The position numbers and the translations under genes were made by a program. The notes under the pieces were generated by a model that was given only the letters and a program-made list of their open reading frames with translations, was not told the DNA's origin and did no database searches. From Novosphingobium sp. (lineage in GTDB: Bacteria; Pseudomonadota; Alphaproteobacteria; Sphingomonadales; Sphingomonadaceae), in the NCBI RefSeq assembly GCF_030699305.1, contig NZ_JAUYNB010000012.1:28982-92981 (forward strand): a DNA stretch of 64,000 nt. Direction: 5' to 3'. Positions 42,210-50,833 of this stretch are shown in pieces; the first letter of the stretch is position 1; each line of letters starts with the position of its first letter.

Positions 42210-42746
42210 ATGGCTGGAGAACCCAAGTACCCGAGGCGGAGGGCGCGCTGCCGCGTGCCGTGCGTCCTCGAAACCGTATATCTGCGTGAACGGGACGATC
42301 TGCTGCGCAGGCTCAGGCGGAAAGTCGGACCCGACCATGCCCACGATGTGGCCCAGGAGGTTTTTCTGCGCGCCGCGGCCAGCGGACAGGTTCCACATCT
42401 TCACAACCCCGGCGGATACCTCAATCGCATTGCCAGGAATGTCCTGATCGATCGCGCCCGCCGCATGCGGTGCCGGATCGCCCCGCTGCCCCTGGTCGAA
42501 GCGCTCGATGCGCCGTTTGCTGCCGAGCAGGAACAGGCACTTGAGGCAGCCGATCTTCGCGCGATTCTCGAAGCGGCGCTCGAGGTCTTGCCCGACAAGA
42601 CCCGGCGGGTCTTCGTCATGCACCGGTTCGAGGACATGGCCTATCGGGACATCCACCAAGAACTCGGCATTTCGCTGGCAACGGTCGAGTATCACATGAT
42701 GAAGGCGCTCGCCCATATCCGCGGCGCGGTCGAATCCGCGCGGTGA
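42210..42746 (+). CDS. FecI-like ECF sigma factor of the lasso cluster
   Basis: About 178 residues (start uncertain; Met 42210 or GTG 42255). Regions 2 and 4: RLRRKVGPDHAHDVAQEVFLRAA, GYLNRIARNVLIDRARRMRCR, LPDKTRRVFVMHRFEDMAYRDIHQELGISLATVEYHMMKAL. FecI-type sigmas control TonB receptors; here the receptor gene follows at once. No FecR anti-sigma gene is present, which is unusual for this arrangement. Confidence 0.85.
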   Translation: MAGEPKYPRRRARCRVPCVLETVYLRERDDLLRRLRRKVGPDHAHDVAQEVFLRAAASGQVPHLHNPGGYLNRIARNVLIDRARRMRCRIAPLPLVEALDAPFAAEQEQALEAADLRAILEAALEVLPDKTRRVFVMHRFEDMAYRDIHQELGISLATVEYHMMKALAHIRGAVESAR

Positions 42747-42765
42747 TGGTGCGGCCAGCCAGCCG

Positions 42766-42779
42766 TGAAAATAATTTCA
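42766..42779. promoter_or_regulatory. Dyad TGAAA-N4-TTTCA upstream of the TonB receptor
   Basis: AT-rich TGAAAATAATTTCA about 90 bases before the receptor ATG in an otherwise GC-rich gap. Could be the FecI-type promoter -35 region or an operator; assigned by position only. Confidence 0.3.
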
Positions 42780-42869
42780 TCTGCAACTAAGGTAGCGACA
42801 ATTCTCTGCGTCAAGCCTTGCATCGGTCGAGCCGGAAAGGCCGGGCACCGATCGATCAGGGAGTCAACG

Positions 42870-45227
42870 ATGCCAAGAAAGAACAATTCCATGCCGGTCC
42901 TGCTGGCCGGCTGCGCCTTCCTTCTCCTGCCGAGCCGGGTGCTTGCGCAGGAAGTCGACACCGGCCCGAACCCGGCCTCGCCCGCGTCCGGCGAAGCGAC
43001 GCAAGACGAGGCTGGGGAACAGGTCATCCTGGTGACCGGTTCACGGATCAAAGGCGCGAAAGCGTCGAGCGATGTCACGGTGGTGGGGCGCGATGCGATT
43101 GTCGCCGCCGGGCAGGTCGATCTCGGCGAAGCGACCAGGGCCCTGCCGCAGAATTTTGGCGGCGGGCAGAACCCTGGCGTTGGTACCGGCGCGGGCCTGG
43201 TCAACAGCAATGTCAATTCGGCCTCGAACGTCAACCTGCGCGGGCTCGGGCCCGATGCCACGCTGACGCTGCTCAACGGGCACCGGCTGCCTTACGATTC
43301 CGCGTTCGGCGGGGTCGACATCTCGGCGATACCACTCGCCGCGCTCGACCGGATCGAGGTGGTCCCCGACGGAGCCTCGGCGATCTACGGCTCGGATGCG
43401 GTGGCCGGGGTGGTCAATGTCATCCTGCGGCGCGATTTCACCGGGCTGGAAGCGTCCGCCCAACTCGGCGCCAGCACCGATGGCGGCAATTTCCGGCAGC
43501 AGGCCGACCTGGTTACGGGCACCCGCTGGTCGGGCGGAGGCATGATGCTGGCCTACGACTACGCGCACAATTCGGCGATTTCCGCTGGCCAGCGCAGCTA
43601 CACCTCTGCGCTCGCGCCCGAAAATTCGCTCTATCCCTCGCAGCGCCGCCACGCCGCGGTGCTCTCGGCTCATCACGATTTCGGCGGGGGAATCATTTTC
43701 GATATCGATCTGCTCTACGCCAAGCGCTGGTCCGAGACGGCGGGCGGCACCGCCGCCACTCGCTTTGTGTTCAGCCCGAGGGTCGAGACCGTCACGCTGG
43801 CGCCTTCGCTGACCATCCCGCTCGGCGGAGACTGGAGCGCCAAGGCGTCAGGCGCGCTAGGTCGCGACCGCACCCACTTCGATACCACGATCACGCCGGT
43901 CGGCGGGACTGCCTCGCGCACTCTCGGGTGTTACTGCAACCGCGCCGAGAGCGCCGAGATCGGCTTCGAGGGTCCCTTGTTCGCCCTTGCCGGGGGCGAT
44001 GCCCGTCTCGCCTTCGGGGGCGGCTATCGCAACAATGCCATGGCCTTCGATCGCACGGTCGATGGATCATCCACCGGCGCATTCGATGTCTCGCGCGACA
44101 GCACCTTTGCCTATGGCGAGCTGTTCCTGCCGTTCGTTGCACCGGGCAACGACCTTCGCGGAATAGACCGGCTGAGCCTGTCCGCGGCGCTGCGCTACGA
44201 GAACTATCCCGGCATGGCCAAGCTGGCGACCCCGCGGATCGGGCTGATCTACGCCCCATTTGCGGACCTCAGCCTGCGCGGAACCTGGTCGCGCTCGTTC
44301 AAGGCGCCGTCGCTTTTCCAGCAGTATTCGGGGTACGAGACATACCTGTTGCCCGCGATCGCATTCGGGGCCGGTCCGGCCGGAACATCGGTGTTCTACA
44401 CGAGCGGGGGCAACCCCGATCTCAAGCCAGAGCGCGCGCGCAGCTGGACGCTTGGCTTCGATTTCAAGCCCGCAGCCGTGCCCGACCTCGCATTCAGTGC
44501 CACCTGGTTCGACGTGCGTTACCGCGACCGGGTCCTGCGCCCGGTTGCCGGTTCGATCGGCGCCGCGTTCCGTGATCCGGGCTTTGCCAGTCTGATCGAT
44601 GCCAATCCCGATGCGCAGACCTTGTCCGATCTCATCGCCGGCTCGCTGTTCGGGCTCGAGAACTTTTCAGGCGGCGCTTATGATCCGACCAAGGTTGTTG
44701 CCCTGCTCGACAACCGCAACCTCAATATCGCGGTCCAGTCGGTCCAGGGACTTGACCTTCGCCTGAGCTGGGCGAAGGACCTTGGCGGGGACCGGCGCTT
44801 GAACTTCGGTCTCGCCGGCAGCTGGCTCGAGACCCGCCAGCAGCTTCTCCCGACGCTGCCCGACGTGCAACTCGCCGGAATCGTGTTCAATCCGCCCAAG
44901 CTCCGGGTGCGGGCGAGTGCGGGCTACACCTCACCGCGCTTCCAGTTCGGCACGACGCTCAACGTCACCGGCGCGCTGGAAGACAATCGGTTCGTCACGC
45001 CCGAGCGAATCGGTCCGCGCGCGACGGTGGATCTGTCCGCGCAGTATGTGCTGCTTGGCGACGGCCAGAGTCGGCCGCGGCTATCGTTGGCGTTCGCTGT
45101 GACCAACCTGTTTGACGACCGCCCCCAGAAAATCCGGGTCACCGGCCCGACCGACACGCCGTACGATTCGACCAACTATTCGCCGATCGGTCGGTTCATT
45201 TCGTTCGGTATCAGGGGGCGCTGGTAA
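42870..45227 (+). CDS. TonB-dependent receptor, probable lasso-peptide importer
   Basis: 785 residues from ATG 42870. Signal peptide MPRKNNSMPVLLAGCAFLLL to LAQ. Plug with VTGSRIKGAKASSDVTVVGRDAI and LRGLGPDATLTLLNGHRLP; barrel to the C-terminal ISFGIRGRW. The in-frame extension before it is not protein-like. The stop overlaps the isopeptidase start by one base (TAATG). By analogy to astexin clusters it should take the lasso peptide back into the cell. Confidence 0.9.
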   Translation: MPRKNNSMPVLLAGCAFLLLPSRVLAQEVDTGPNPASPASGEATQDEAGEQVILVTGSRIKGAKASSDVTVVGRDAIVAAGQVDLGEATRALPQNFGGGQNPGVGTGAGLVNSNVNSASNVNLRGLGPDATLTLLNGHRLPYDSAFGGVDISAIPLAALDRIEVVPDGASAIYGSDAVAGVVNVILRRDFTGLEASAQLGASTDGGNFRQQADLVTGTRWSGGGMMLAYDYAHNSAISAGQRSYTSALAPENSLYPSQRRHAAVLSAHHDFGGGIIFDIDLLYAKRWSETAGGTAATRFVFSPRVETVTLAPSLTIPLGGDWSAKASGALGRDRTHFDTTITPVGGTASRTLGCYCNRAESAEIGFEGPLFALAGGDARLAFGGGYRNNAMAFDRTVDGSSTGAFDVSRDSTFAYGELFLPFVAPGNDLRGIDRLSLSAALRYENYPGMAKLATPRIGLIYAPFADLSLRGTWSRSFKAPSLFQQYSGYETYLLPAIAFGAGPAGTSVFYTSGGNPDLKPERARSWTLGFDFKPAAVPDLAFSATWFDVRYRDRVLRPVAGSIGAAFRDPGFASLIDANPDAQTLSDLIAGSLFGLENFSGGAYDPTKVVALLDNRNLNIAVQSVQGLDLRLSWAKDLGGDRRLNFGLAGSWLETRQQLLPTLPDVQLAGIVFNPPKLRVRASAGYTSPRFQFGTTLNVTGALEDNRFVTPERIGPRATVDLSAQYVLLGDGQSRPRLSLAFAVTNLFDDRPQKIRVTGPTDTPYDSTNYSPIGRFISFGIRGRW

Positions 45228-47359
45228 TGAGCGCGGCCCTTGCACTTGCGCTCGCGTCGGCGACCTTGCCGGTCGCGCCCGAAACTCCCGCCAGGATCGA
45301 TCCGTGCCGAAAATTCGACTTGGGCAGCCCGGCGGGAGCACCGCGTCCCGTCACGGCGCGCGATCTTGCGGAACTCGCCGACATCGGCCGCTCGGATCCG
45401 AACGATGCGCCGAGCCCGTTCGGGATTTCGCCCGATGGCCGGCAGATCGCCTTCGTCATCCGGCGCGGTAATCCCGAGGCAAACGGATATTGCGAGCGGC
45501 TGGTGCTGGCCCCGTTCGTGAACGGCGGGCCAGTGCGCGAGCTCGATCGGGGCGGCGAATATTTGCGCGACACCTTTGACTTGCGCAATTTCACCGCGGT
45601 CGGTGCGGGCTGGGTCAAGGTGATCACGCCGAAGTGGTCACCCGATGGCAAGGCGATCGCCTATCTCAAGCGCACATCCGGCTCGACCCAGGTCTGGCTG
45701 GTCGATGCTGCGGGCCAGGCCCCGGCCCAACAGATGACTGCCATGCCTGACGATGTCGAGGACTTCGCCTGGACCAGCGATGGCGCGGCCCTGATCGTCG
45801 CGACGCGCCCTGGCCTGCGCGAAGAGGCCGGGGCGATCGGCCGGGAGGCGATGGAGGGCTATCGCTTCGACGACCGGTTCTTCCCTTCGCTGGCGGACCA
45901 TCCGTTGGCGACGGGACATCATCCGCTCGAATATGTCCGTTGGAACCTTGGCGATCGCAGCGCACGGCCGGCCAATCCGGAGGAAATAGCGATCCTCGTC
46001 CCGACCCGCCCGCCCGGCACCCCGACCAACGCACGCCTGTTCGCCGCTGGCCCAGGAGGCGCCGCCGCCTGGGCGGAGCCGAAGAATGCGGGATTGATGA
46101 GCGCGTCGCAACTGGTTGTGGCCGATGCCCGCGGTCGCAGGTTTACCTGCAGTGAGCCCCACTGCGAGGGCGTCCGGCGGCTGTGGTGGTCATCGGACGG
46201 GCGGATGTTGGTGGCGTTGCTCGTCAATAGCTGGGCCAAGAGCCAAAGCCGCATCCTCACCTGGCGGCTTGGCGAGCCCGCACCGCGCGAAGTGCTGGTA
46301 ACCGACGAGATGCTGATCGGCTGCGCCAGACCTGGTCGTGAAATTGTCTGCGCGCGCGAAGGGTCGACACGTCCGCGGCGACTGGTCGCGATCGATCCAC
46401 TTTCTGGTCGCGAACGCCAGATCTACGATCCCAACCCCGACTTTGCCACGCTGAAAGTCGGCCCCGCCAAGCGCTTCCGTTTCCGCAACGCATTCGGGGT
46501 CGAGAGCTATGCCGATCTGGTCCTGCCGCCCGACCACCAAGCGGGCCAGCGCCATCCGCTGGTGGTGGTGCAGTATCTCAGCTATGGCTTCCTGCGCGGG
46601 GGAACCGGGGACGAATTCCCTGTCCAGGCACTGGCCGGGCGCGGCTTTGCGGTCTTGAGCTTCAACCGGCCCGACTTCGTTCCCGCTGCCCTTCGGGCAG
46701 GGAATGAAACCGCGAGCATGGCGGCAAACCGCAAGGACTGGATCGACCGCCGCAATGTGCAGTCCTCGCTCGAACTCGCGGTGCAAAGCGCAATCAACAC
46801 CGGCACGGTCGATCCCGAGCGAATGGGCATCAGTGGCTTCAGCGACGGGGCGTCAACGGTCCAGTGGGCGTTGATCAACAGCTCGCTGTTCAAGGTCGCT
46901 GCGCTCGGGTCCTGCTGCGAGGGCTTCGACGCCTATCCGCTCGCTGCCGGGCCGAGCTTCGAGAAGATGGGCCGGGACATCGGCTATCGCTTCTTTCAGA
47001 GTGACGCCGCGGCATTCTGGAAACCGATGTCGCTCGTGCTGAATGCCGATCACATCAAAACCCCGATCCTGATCCAGACCGGTGACAGCGAGTACGAATC
47101 CGGGCTCGATGTCTTCGCCGCACTCCGGCAGCACGGCTCGCCGATTGAGCTCTATGTTCTCAACGACGAGGGGCACATCAAGTGGCAGCCCGCACACCGC
47201 CTGGCGATGTACGAGCGTTCGGTCGAATGGTTCGAGTTCTGGCTGATGGGGCGCATGGATTGCAATCCGGCCAAAGCGGCCCAAAACAAGCGCTGGACTG
47301 CCATGAGCGGTGCGCCGACCGATCCAACCTGCGAGCCGGCGGGTTCACCTGAGCCATGA
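45227..47359 (+). CDS. Lasso-peptide isopeptidase (AtxE2-like, S9/prolyl oligopeptidase fold)
   Basis: 710 residues. Beta-propeller region then an alpha/beta-hydrolase domain with catalytic Ser539 in GISGFSDGAST, Asp620 in IQTGDSEYES and His650 in NDEGHIKWQ. N-terminal signal-like stretch (ALALALASATLPVAPETPA). AtxE2-type enzymes cut the isopeptide bond of lasso rings, consistent with the lasso genes beside it. Its 3' end overlaps that of the cyclase gene by 15 bases (convergent). Confidence 0.9.
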   Translation: MSAALALALASATLPVAPETPARIDPCRKFDLGSPAGAPRPVTARDLAELADIGRSDPNDAPSPFGISPDGRQIAFVIRRGNPEANGYCERLVLAPFVNGGPVRELDRGGEYLRDTFDLRNFTAVGAGWVKVITPKWSPDGKAIAYLKRTSGSTQVWLVDAAGQAPAQQMTAMPDDVEDFAWTSDGAALIVATRPGLREEAGAIGREAMEGYRFDDRFFPSLADHPLATGHHPLEYVRWNLGDRSARPANPEEIAILVPTRPPGTPTNARLFAAGPGGAAAWAEPKNAGLMSASQLVVADARGRRFTCSEPHCEGVRRLWWSSDGRMLVALLVNSWAKSQSRILTWRLGEPAPREVLVTDEMLIGCARPGREIVCAREGSTRPRRLVAIDPLSGRERQIYDPNPDFATLKVGPAKRFRFRNAFGVESYADLVLPPDHQAGQRHPLVVVQYLSYGFLRGGTGDEFPVQALAGRGFAVLSFNRPDFVPAALRAGNETASMAANRKDWIDRRNVQSSLELAVQSAINTGTVDPERMGISGFSDGASTVQWALINSSLFKVAALGSCCEGFDAYPLAAGPSFEKMGRDIGYRFFQSDAAAFWKPMSLVLNADHIKTPILIQTGDSEYESGLDVFAALRQHGSPIELYVLNDEGHIKWQPAHRLAMYERSVEWFEFWLMGRMDCNPAKAAQNKRWTAMSGAPTDPTCEPAGSPEP

Positions 47360-49075
47360 GCGAACCCAGTTTTCGGCTTCGACGAGATCGAGAAGGCGAT
47401 AAACAATGGCGTCCTTCGAGAGGGTGTCGGTGGCCATGGCCGCTGCAACTGCATGACGGTCCAGCACGCCCTCGGCGGCGAGACTGCCACCGAGAAGCAG
47501 GTCTCGAACCTTCCCGCGATTGCGCGCGAAGATCTGCCGTATCATGCTGTCGGGTCCCGCCTTCGATGTTCGCCGCAGGATCGAAGGCGGAAGGTCGGAG
47601 GCGAACGCAGCGCGCGCGATGGCCCGATTGATCCCGCCTTGGCACCAGAGCCAGGTCGGGAGCGTCAGGCAGAGTTCGAGCAGCGGCTGGCTCATCAGCG
47701 GTGAGAACCGAGGCCCCCCGGTGCCGCCAAGGCCGTGGATGTGGTTCTGGGCTTGCAGAATGAGCGCGAGATGGTCGATCTTGCCCCGGTGCGCCCCAAC
47801 TTGTGCGCATAGCCATGGGGTCAGGGGTTCGACAGTCCCGGCAGACTGAAGGTCGGCCGCGAGCAGACGAAGATCCGCGGCCCAGGGCTTTCGAGAAGCA
47901 CCTCGCTTGTAGCGTCGCCAGGTCGCTCTGCCCATTGCCGCAAGGTCGCAGCCGGTCACGGCGCACATGTCGTGCATGGTCGAAAATGCCGGCCAGGGTC
48001 CCCGGATCGATAGGCAATCGACGACCGGAGCAGCCGAGTGCAGATAGCAGAACAGGTTGTCTCCGCCGTTGCCGTCGAACACGGTGGTTGCTCCGAGTTC
48101 CGAGCGGGCCTGATCGAGGGCGACGTCTAGAGCTTGCAGAAAAGTCCGGCGGTTTGGCCGCGGAAGGCCCGAGGATGCCGGCCGAGTGATATCGACCAGT
48201 CCGGCATCGTAAGCGGCTGTCACGACCTCGACCCCAAGATGCTGACCGAGCGCAGTCACGAAAGTGCTTTCGTCACCACTTGGATCAGCGGTCGCGAGCG
48301 TCACGCAACCGAATGGCTGCTTTGCGTGCGCCAATGCGGCGCAGATGAAGGACGAATCCACTCCGCCGGAAGCCGCTACCGCAACCGGACCGTTCAGCCT
48401 GGCCCAGGCCCCGATCGTTTCGACGGCGCACGACCGGAGCGCCGCGACGCTTTCGGCAAAGTCTGGAAGCCGCCCGCGAGGCATGAAGGTGTCTGGACGC
48501 CAGATGGAAAGGGGTGACCCGGCATCCCGGGCTGTTCGCACGAGGTATCCCGGCGCCAGCTGATGCACACCGGTCAGGCAGGTTTGGGCCTGACGAAGTT
48601 CGGGGTAACGCATGTGGTCTGCCAATGCGGCCCAGGCGATGGCCGGCCATTTCAGTCCTGCATCGACCAGCAGTCCCACTTCGGTCGCGAGCAGGGCATG
48701 TGTTCGGGTGGTCGCCCGGTAGACCGGCAGCAGACCCGAAGGCTCGGACAATGCCCAGATCCCGCCGCGGTCCGGGTCCAATCCGGCGGCAAAATAGCCA
48801 CCCCAGTATTCGCGCACTAGCCGTCCGGCGATTTCGATCGGCGAACAGTCCGATTCAAACGCGTCGCCGAGCTTGCTTAATGGCTGGGTCCCGCCTCGCC
48901 GGAACAGCGGTCCGATAACGAGCCCGTCAGCGCCGAGACGGATCGCGTGCGTGGTCGCGCCGAGCCAGACCGCAGGTCGGTCGCGGCACACCTCGTTCGT
49001 CCGCGCGACCACGTCGATCCCGCCAGTTCCGTTCCAATCGGTTGGCACTGCCAGCACGAACGAGCAGGGTGTCAT
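47345..49075 (-). CDS. Lasso peptide cyclase (C protein, asparagine-synthetase-like)
   Basis: 576 residues. The ATP-binding P-loop of asparagine synthetases appears as VAVAASGGVDSSFICAAL, with QHLGVEVVTAAYDAGLVD. The N-terminal glutaminase-like half has no Cys2 nucleophile, as expected for lasso C proteins. Activates the ring-acceptor Asp/Glu side chain by adenylation and joins it to Gly1. Start overlaps the B stop by ATGA. Confidence 0.9.
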   Translation of the reverse strand: MTPCSFVLAVPTDWNGTGGIDVVARTNEVCRDRPAVWLGATTHAIRLGADGLVIGPLFRRGGTQPLSKLGDAFESDCSPIEIAGRLVREYWGGYFAAGLDPDRGGIWALSEPSGLLPVYRATTRTHALLATEVGLLVDAGLKWPAIAWAALADHMRYPELRQAQTCLTGVHQLAPGYLVRTARDAGSPLSIWRPDTFMPRGRLPDFAESVAALRSCAVETIGAWARLNGPVAVAASGGVDSSFICAALAHAKQPFGCVTLATADPSGDESTFVTALGQHLGVEVVTAAYDAGLVDITRPASSGLPRPNRRTFLQALDVALDQARSELGATTVFDGNGGDNLFCYLHSAAPVVDCLSIRGPWPAFSTMHDMCAVTGCDLAAMGRATWRRYKRGASRKPWAADLRLLAADLQSAGTVEPLTPWLCAQVGAHRGKIDHLALILQAQNHIHGLGGTGGPRFSPLMSQPLLELCLTLPTWLWCQGGINRAIARAAFASDLPPSILRRTSKAGPDSMIRQIFARNRGKVRDLLLGGSLAAEGVLDRHAVAAAMATDTLSKDAIVYRLLDLVEAENWVRSWLR

Positions 49076-49689
49076 ACGATGAGGATCGGCTGATATCGAA
49101 GCACCTCTTCGACTTCATCGTTGAGAACTTCGTCGCGGAGCTGGGTCCAGCAATGCGCCGCGAAGGGCGCGAGCTTGACCCCCAGGACGACATGGGCGCG
49201 GCACCGGTGGCTGGCGAGACACAGCGCCAGAGCGATCGATCGGGGCAAACAGCGATCTGCTGCCGATCGTAACAATCGGGCCTGCTGGAAAGCGCGGATA
49301 TCGCCCGCCACCTTTGTCGAGTCCGATTGGTCCCGATCGCAGCGGGACGTTATCGTGCTGCGTAGATCGTGCAGGATGGCGCTCAGGGGATTGCGGGCAA
49401 GGCGACGTTCGACACGGCGCTGCACCCACAAGGCACGTGCCACATTCCCGACGTGGAATGGACCGTCTTGGACCGCTGCGCTCTGCCTAACGGGTGGTAT
49501 CCACGAAGGTGGCAGGGGCAGGCTGGCGGGTTGGCAGGGACTGCTCAGTGCGGGGAGACATACGCTGGTGACGAAGTCACGATTTTGCACGTCGGGCAAA
49601 CGGAAGTATCGATCGCTGCCTAGGTCAAGAAAGATTGCTGTACCGTCTATCACGCACCAAGCGAGAGTTTCGAGGGCAGTTGGCAGCAT
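49072..49689 (-). CDS. Lasso peptide leader peptidase/RRE (fused B1-B2)
   Basis: 205 residues (a longer in-frame start at 49764 would lie inside the precursor gene and is less likely). N-terminal PqqD-like RRE: LAWCVIDGTAIFLDLGSDRYFRLPD. C-terminal transglutaminase-like protease with Cys in ADRCLPRSIALALCL and His in AAHCWTQLRDE. It removes the leader before cyclisation. Follows the precursor after a GC hairpin. Confidence 0.88.
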   Translation of the reverse strand: MLPTALETLAWCVIDGTAIFLDLGSDRYFRLPDVQNRDFVTSVCLPALSSPCQPASLPLPPSWIPPVRQSAAVQDGPFHVGNVARALWVQRRVERRLARNPLSAILHDLRSTITSRCDRDQSDSTKVAGDIRAFQQARLLRSAADRCLPRSIALALCLASHRCRAHVVLGVKLAPFAAHCWTQLRDEVLNDEVEEVLRYQPILIV

Positions 49690-49707
49690 GGACGATGCGG
49701 GCGACTT

Positions 49708-49731
49708 GGCGGCGCGCACAAGCGCGCCGCC
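49708..49731 (-). terminator. Intercistronic hairpin between lasso precursor and B genes
   Basis: Perfect 10-bp stem GGCGGCGCGC/GCGCGCCGCC with an ACAA loop, located between precursor stop (49739) and the B start (49689). Proteobacterial lasso operons commonly carry such a hairpin, thought to make the precursor RNA more abundant than the enzyme mRNA. Confidence 0.75.
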
Positions 49732-49738
49732 TTGGTCA

Positions 49739-49876
49739 TCAGTCTTCGGCGATGCCAGAGACATAGTTCAGCTTGCCGCTGCTGGCATCGCTGTCGAAGA
49801 TCGCCTGGCCCTTGGTCTCGACCGAGGCCTGGCCCAGATCGATCACGGGCTCGTCGTGGCGTTCACGTTCCGTCAT
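49739..49876 (-). CDS. Lasso peptide precursor (A)
   Basis: 45 residues, found by translation of the gap. Leader: MTERERHDEPVIDLGQAS then VETK, with Pro-x-(I/V)-x-L-G-x-A spacing of proteobacterial leaders and Thr at -2 before the core. Core of 23 residues starts GQAIFDSD, so Gly1 can be linked to Asp8 (8-residue ring; Asp6 is too near and positions 7 and 9 are Ser and Ala). The tail ends GIAED. RBS AAGGA lies upstream. Enzymes B and C follow on the same strand. Confidence 0.88.
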   Translation of the reverse strand: MTERERHDEPVIDLGQASVETKGQAIFDSDASSGKLNYVSGIAED

Positions 49877-50374
49877 GGTCCTGTTCCTTCACTTGAGTTG
49901 CGACTCGATCAGCCGCACGTGAAGGATGATGACCCGGAGCGATCCGGGCCATTTTATAATGAATCTATAAGTATTGGTGGGAGGAGACCTAAGCAAATGA
50001 CCGGGCGTTGAAGGCACATGTTGGGATGTGCTCCGGCGCCTTTAGCAAAATGCCTGGACATGCATGCCAGCACCCGGTCAGACGTCCTTTCACGAACGCT
50101 TGGCTTGTGTAATGACTTGACCGGGATTGTGCAAAGCATTGAGCCTGCATATTGGGCAGGCCGGTCTCGTAGAGGGCCGGCCCGTGGCCCGAACGCACCG
50201 CCGCGCCGCCGCACGACGACGACCAGCCAAGGTTGCAGTTCGCCTCGTCATCACATTTCTACAAGTTCCAAGCTGATTTCAACTGACTTAAAATCAGCTT
50301 ATGGATTTATAAATGAGACGATGCTATAAGCTTGCAGACTGATTTTCATCCACCAAAATTAAAGGTGTGGGCTT
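49877..50374. other. Intergenic stretch between lasso precursor and mobile-mystery-A gene
   Basis: 498 bases without a supported gene. On the precursor side: a hairpin with CCCGGA/TCCGGG arms (49933-49948) in the precursor leader and an AT-rich stretch (49950-49975) that probably holds its promoter. On the other side is a 10-bp inverted repeat (50270-50300). Confidence 0.5.
50270..50300. repeat. Inverted repeat upstream of the Xre/Fic pair
   Basis: Perfect arms AAGCTGATTT and AAATCAGCTT with an 11-base spacer, 75 bases before the mobile-mystery-A start; a partial half site (ACTGATTTTC) recurs at 50338. Good candidate operator for the Xre protein. Confidence 0.65.
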
Positions 50375-50833
50375 ATGAAATCCGAAGTGCGCCAAAGGGC
50401 ACGGGAGCGCCTCGACGCCAGACTGGCCGCGATCAAGCCGCTGGAGCGGTACACGGTTCCGCCCAAGGGTTGGATCCGGGCGATCCGTGATGCGATCGGC
50501 ATGTCCGGGCCGCAACTCGCCAGTCGGCTCGGCATGACGGCCCAAGGGCTCGTCAGCGTCGAGCGCTCCGAAGCGCAGGGGCGCATCCAGCTCAATACAC
50601 TGCGCCGCGCCGCCGAGGCGATGGACTGCGTGCTGGTCTATGCCCTCGTTCCCAAGACCAGCCTCGAGCAAATGGTCGAACACCGCGCACGCGAACTGGC
50701 CCTCCAGGCACTGAACCGGGTCTCGCATTCGATGGCACTCGAGGACCAGCAGGTCGACCGCGATCTCGAACGGCGGGTGCAGACCTATATCGACACGGCG
50801 CTGCGCGACCGGGATCTGTGGGAGTCGGCATGA
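50375..50833 (+). CDS. Mobile mystery protein A (Xre-type helix-turn-helix)
   Basis: 152 residues. HTH at about residues 35-60: WIRAIRDAIGMSGPQLASRLGMTAQGLVSVERSEAQGRI (key MSGPQLASRLGMTAQGLVS). Family hallmarks: ERYTVPPKGWIRAIRDAIGMS, and DCVLVYALVPK. Paired by ATGA overlap with a Fic protein, the set described as mobile mystery A/B in many accessory regions. Acts probably as antitoxin/repressor. Confidence 0.9.
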   Translation: MKSEVRQRARERLDARLAAIKPLERYTVPPKGWIRAIRDAIGMSGPQLASRLGMTAQGLVSVERSEAQGRIQLNTLRRAAEAMDCVLVYALVPKTSLEQMVEHRARELALQALNRVSHSMALEDQQVDRDLERRVQTYIDTALRDRDLWESA

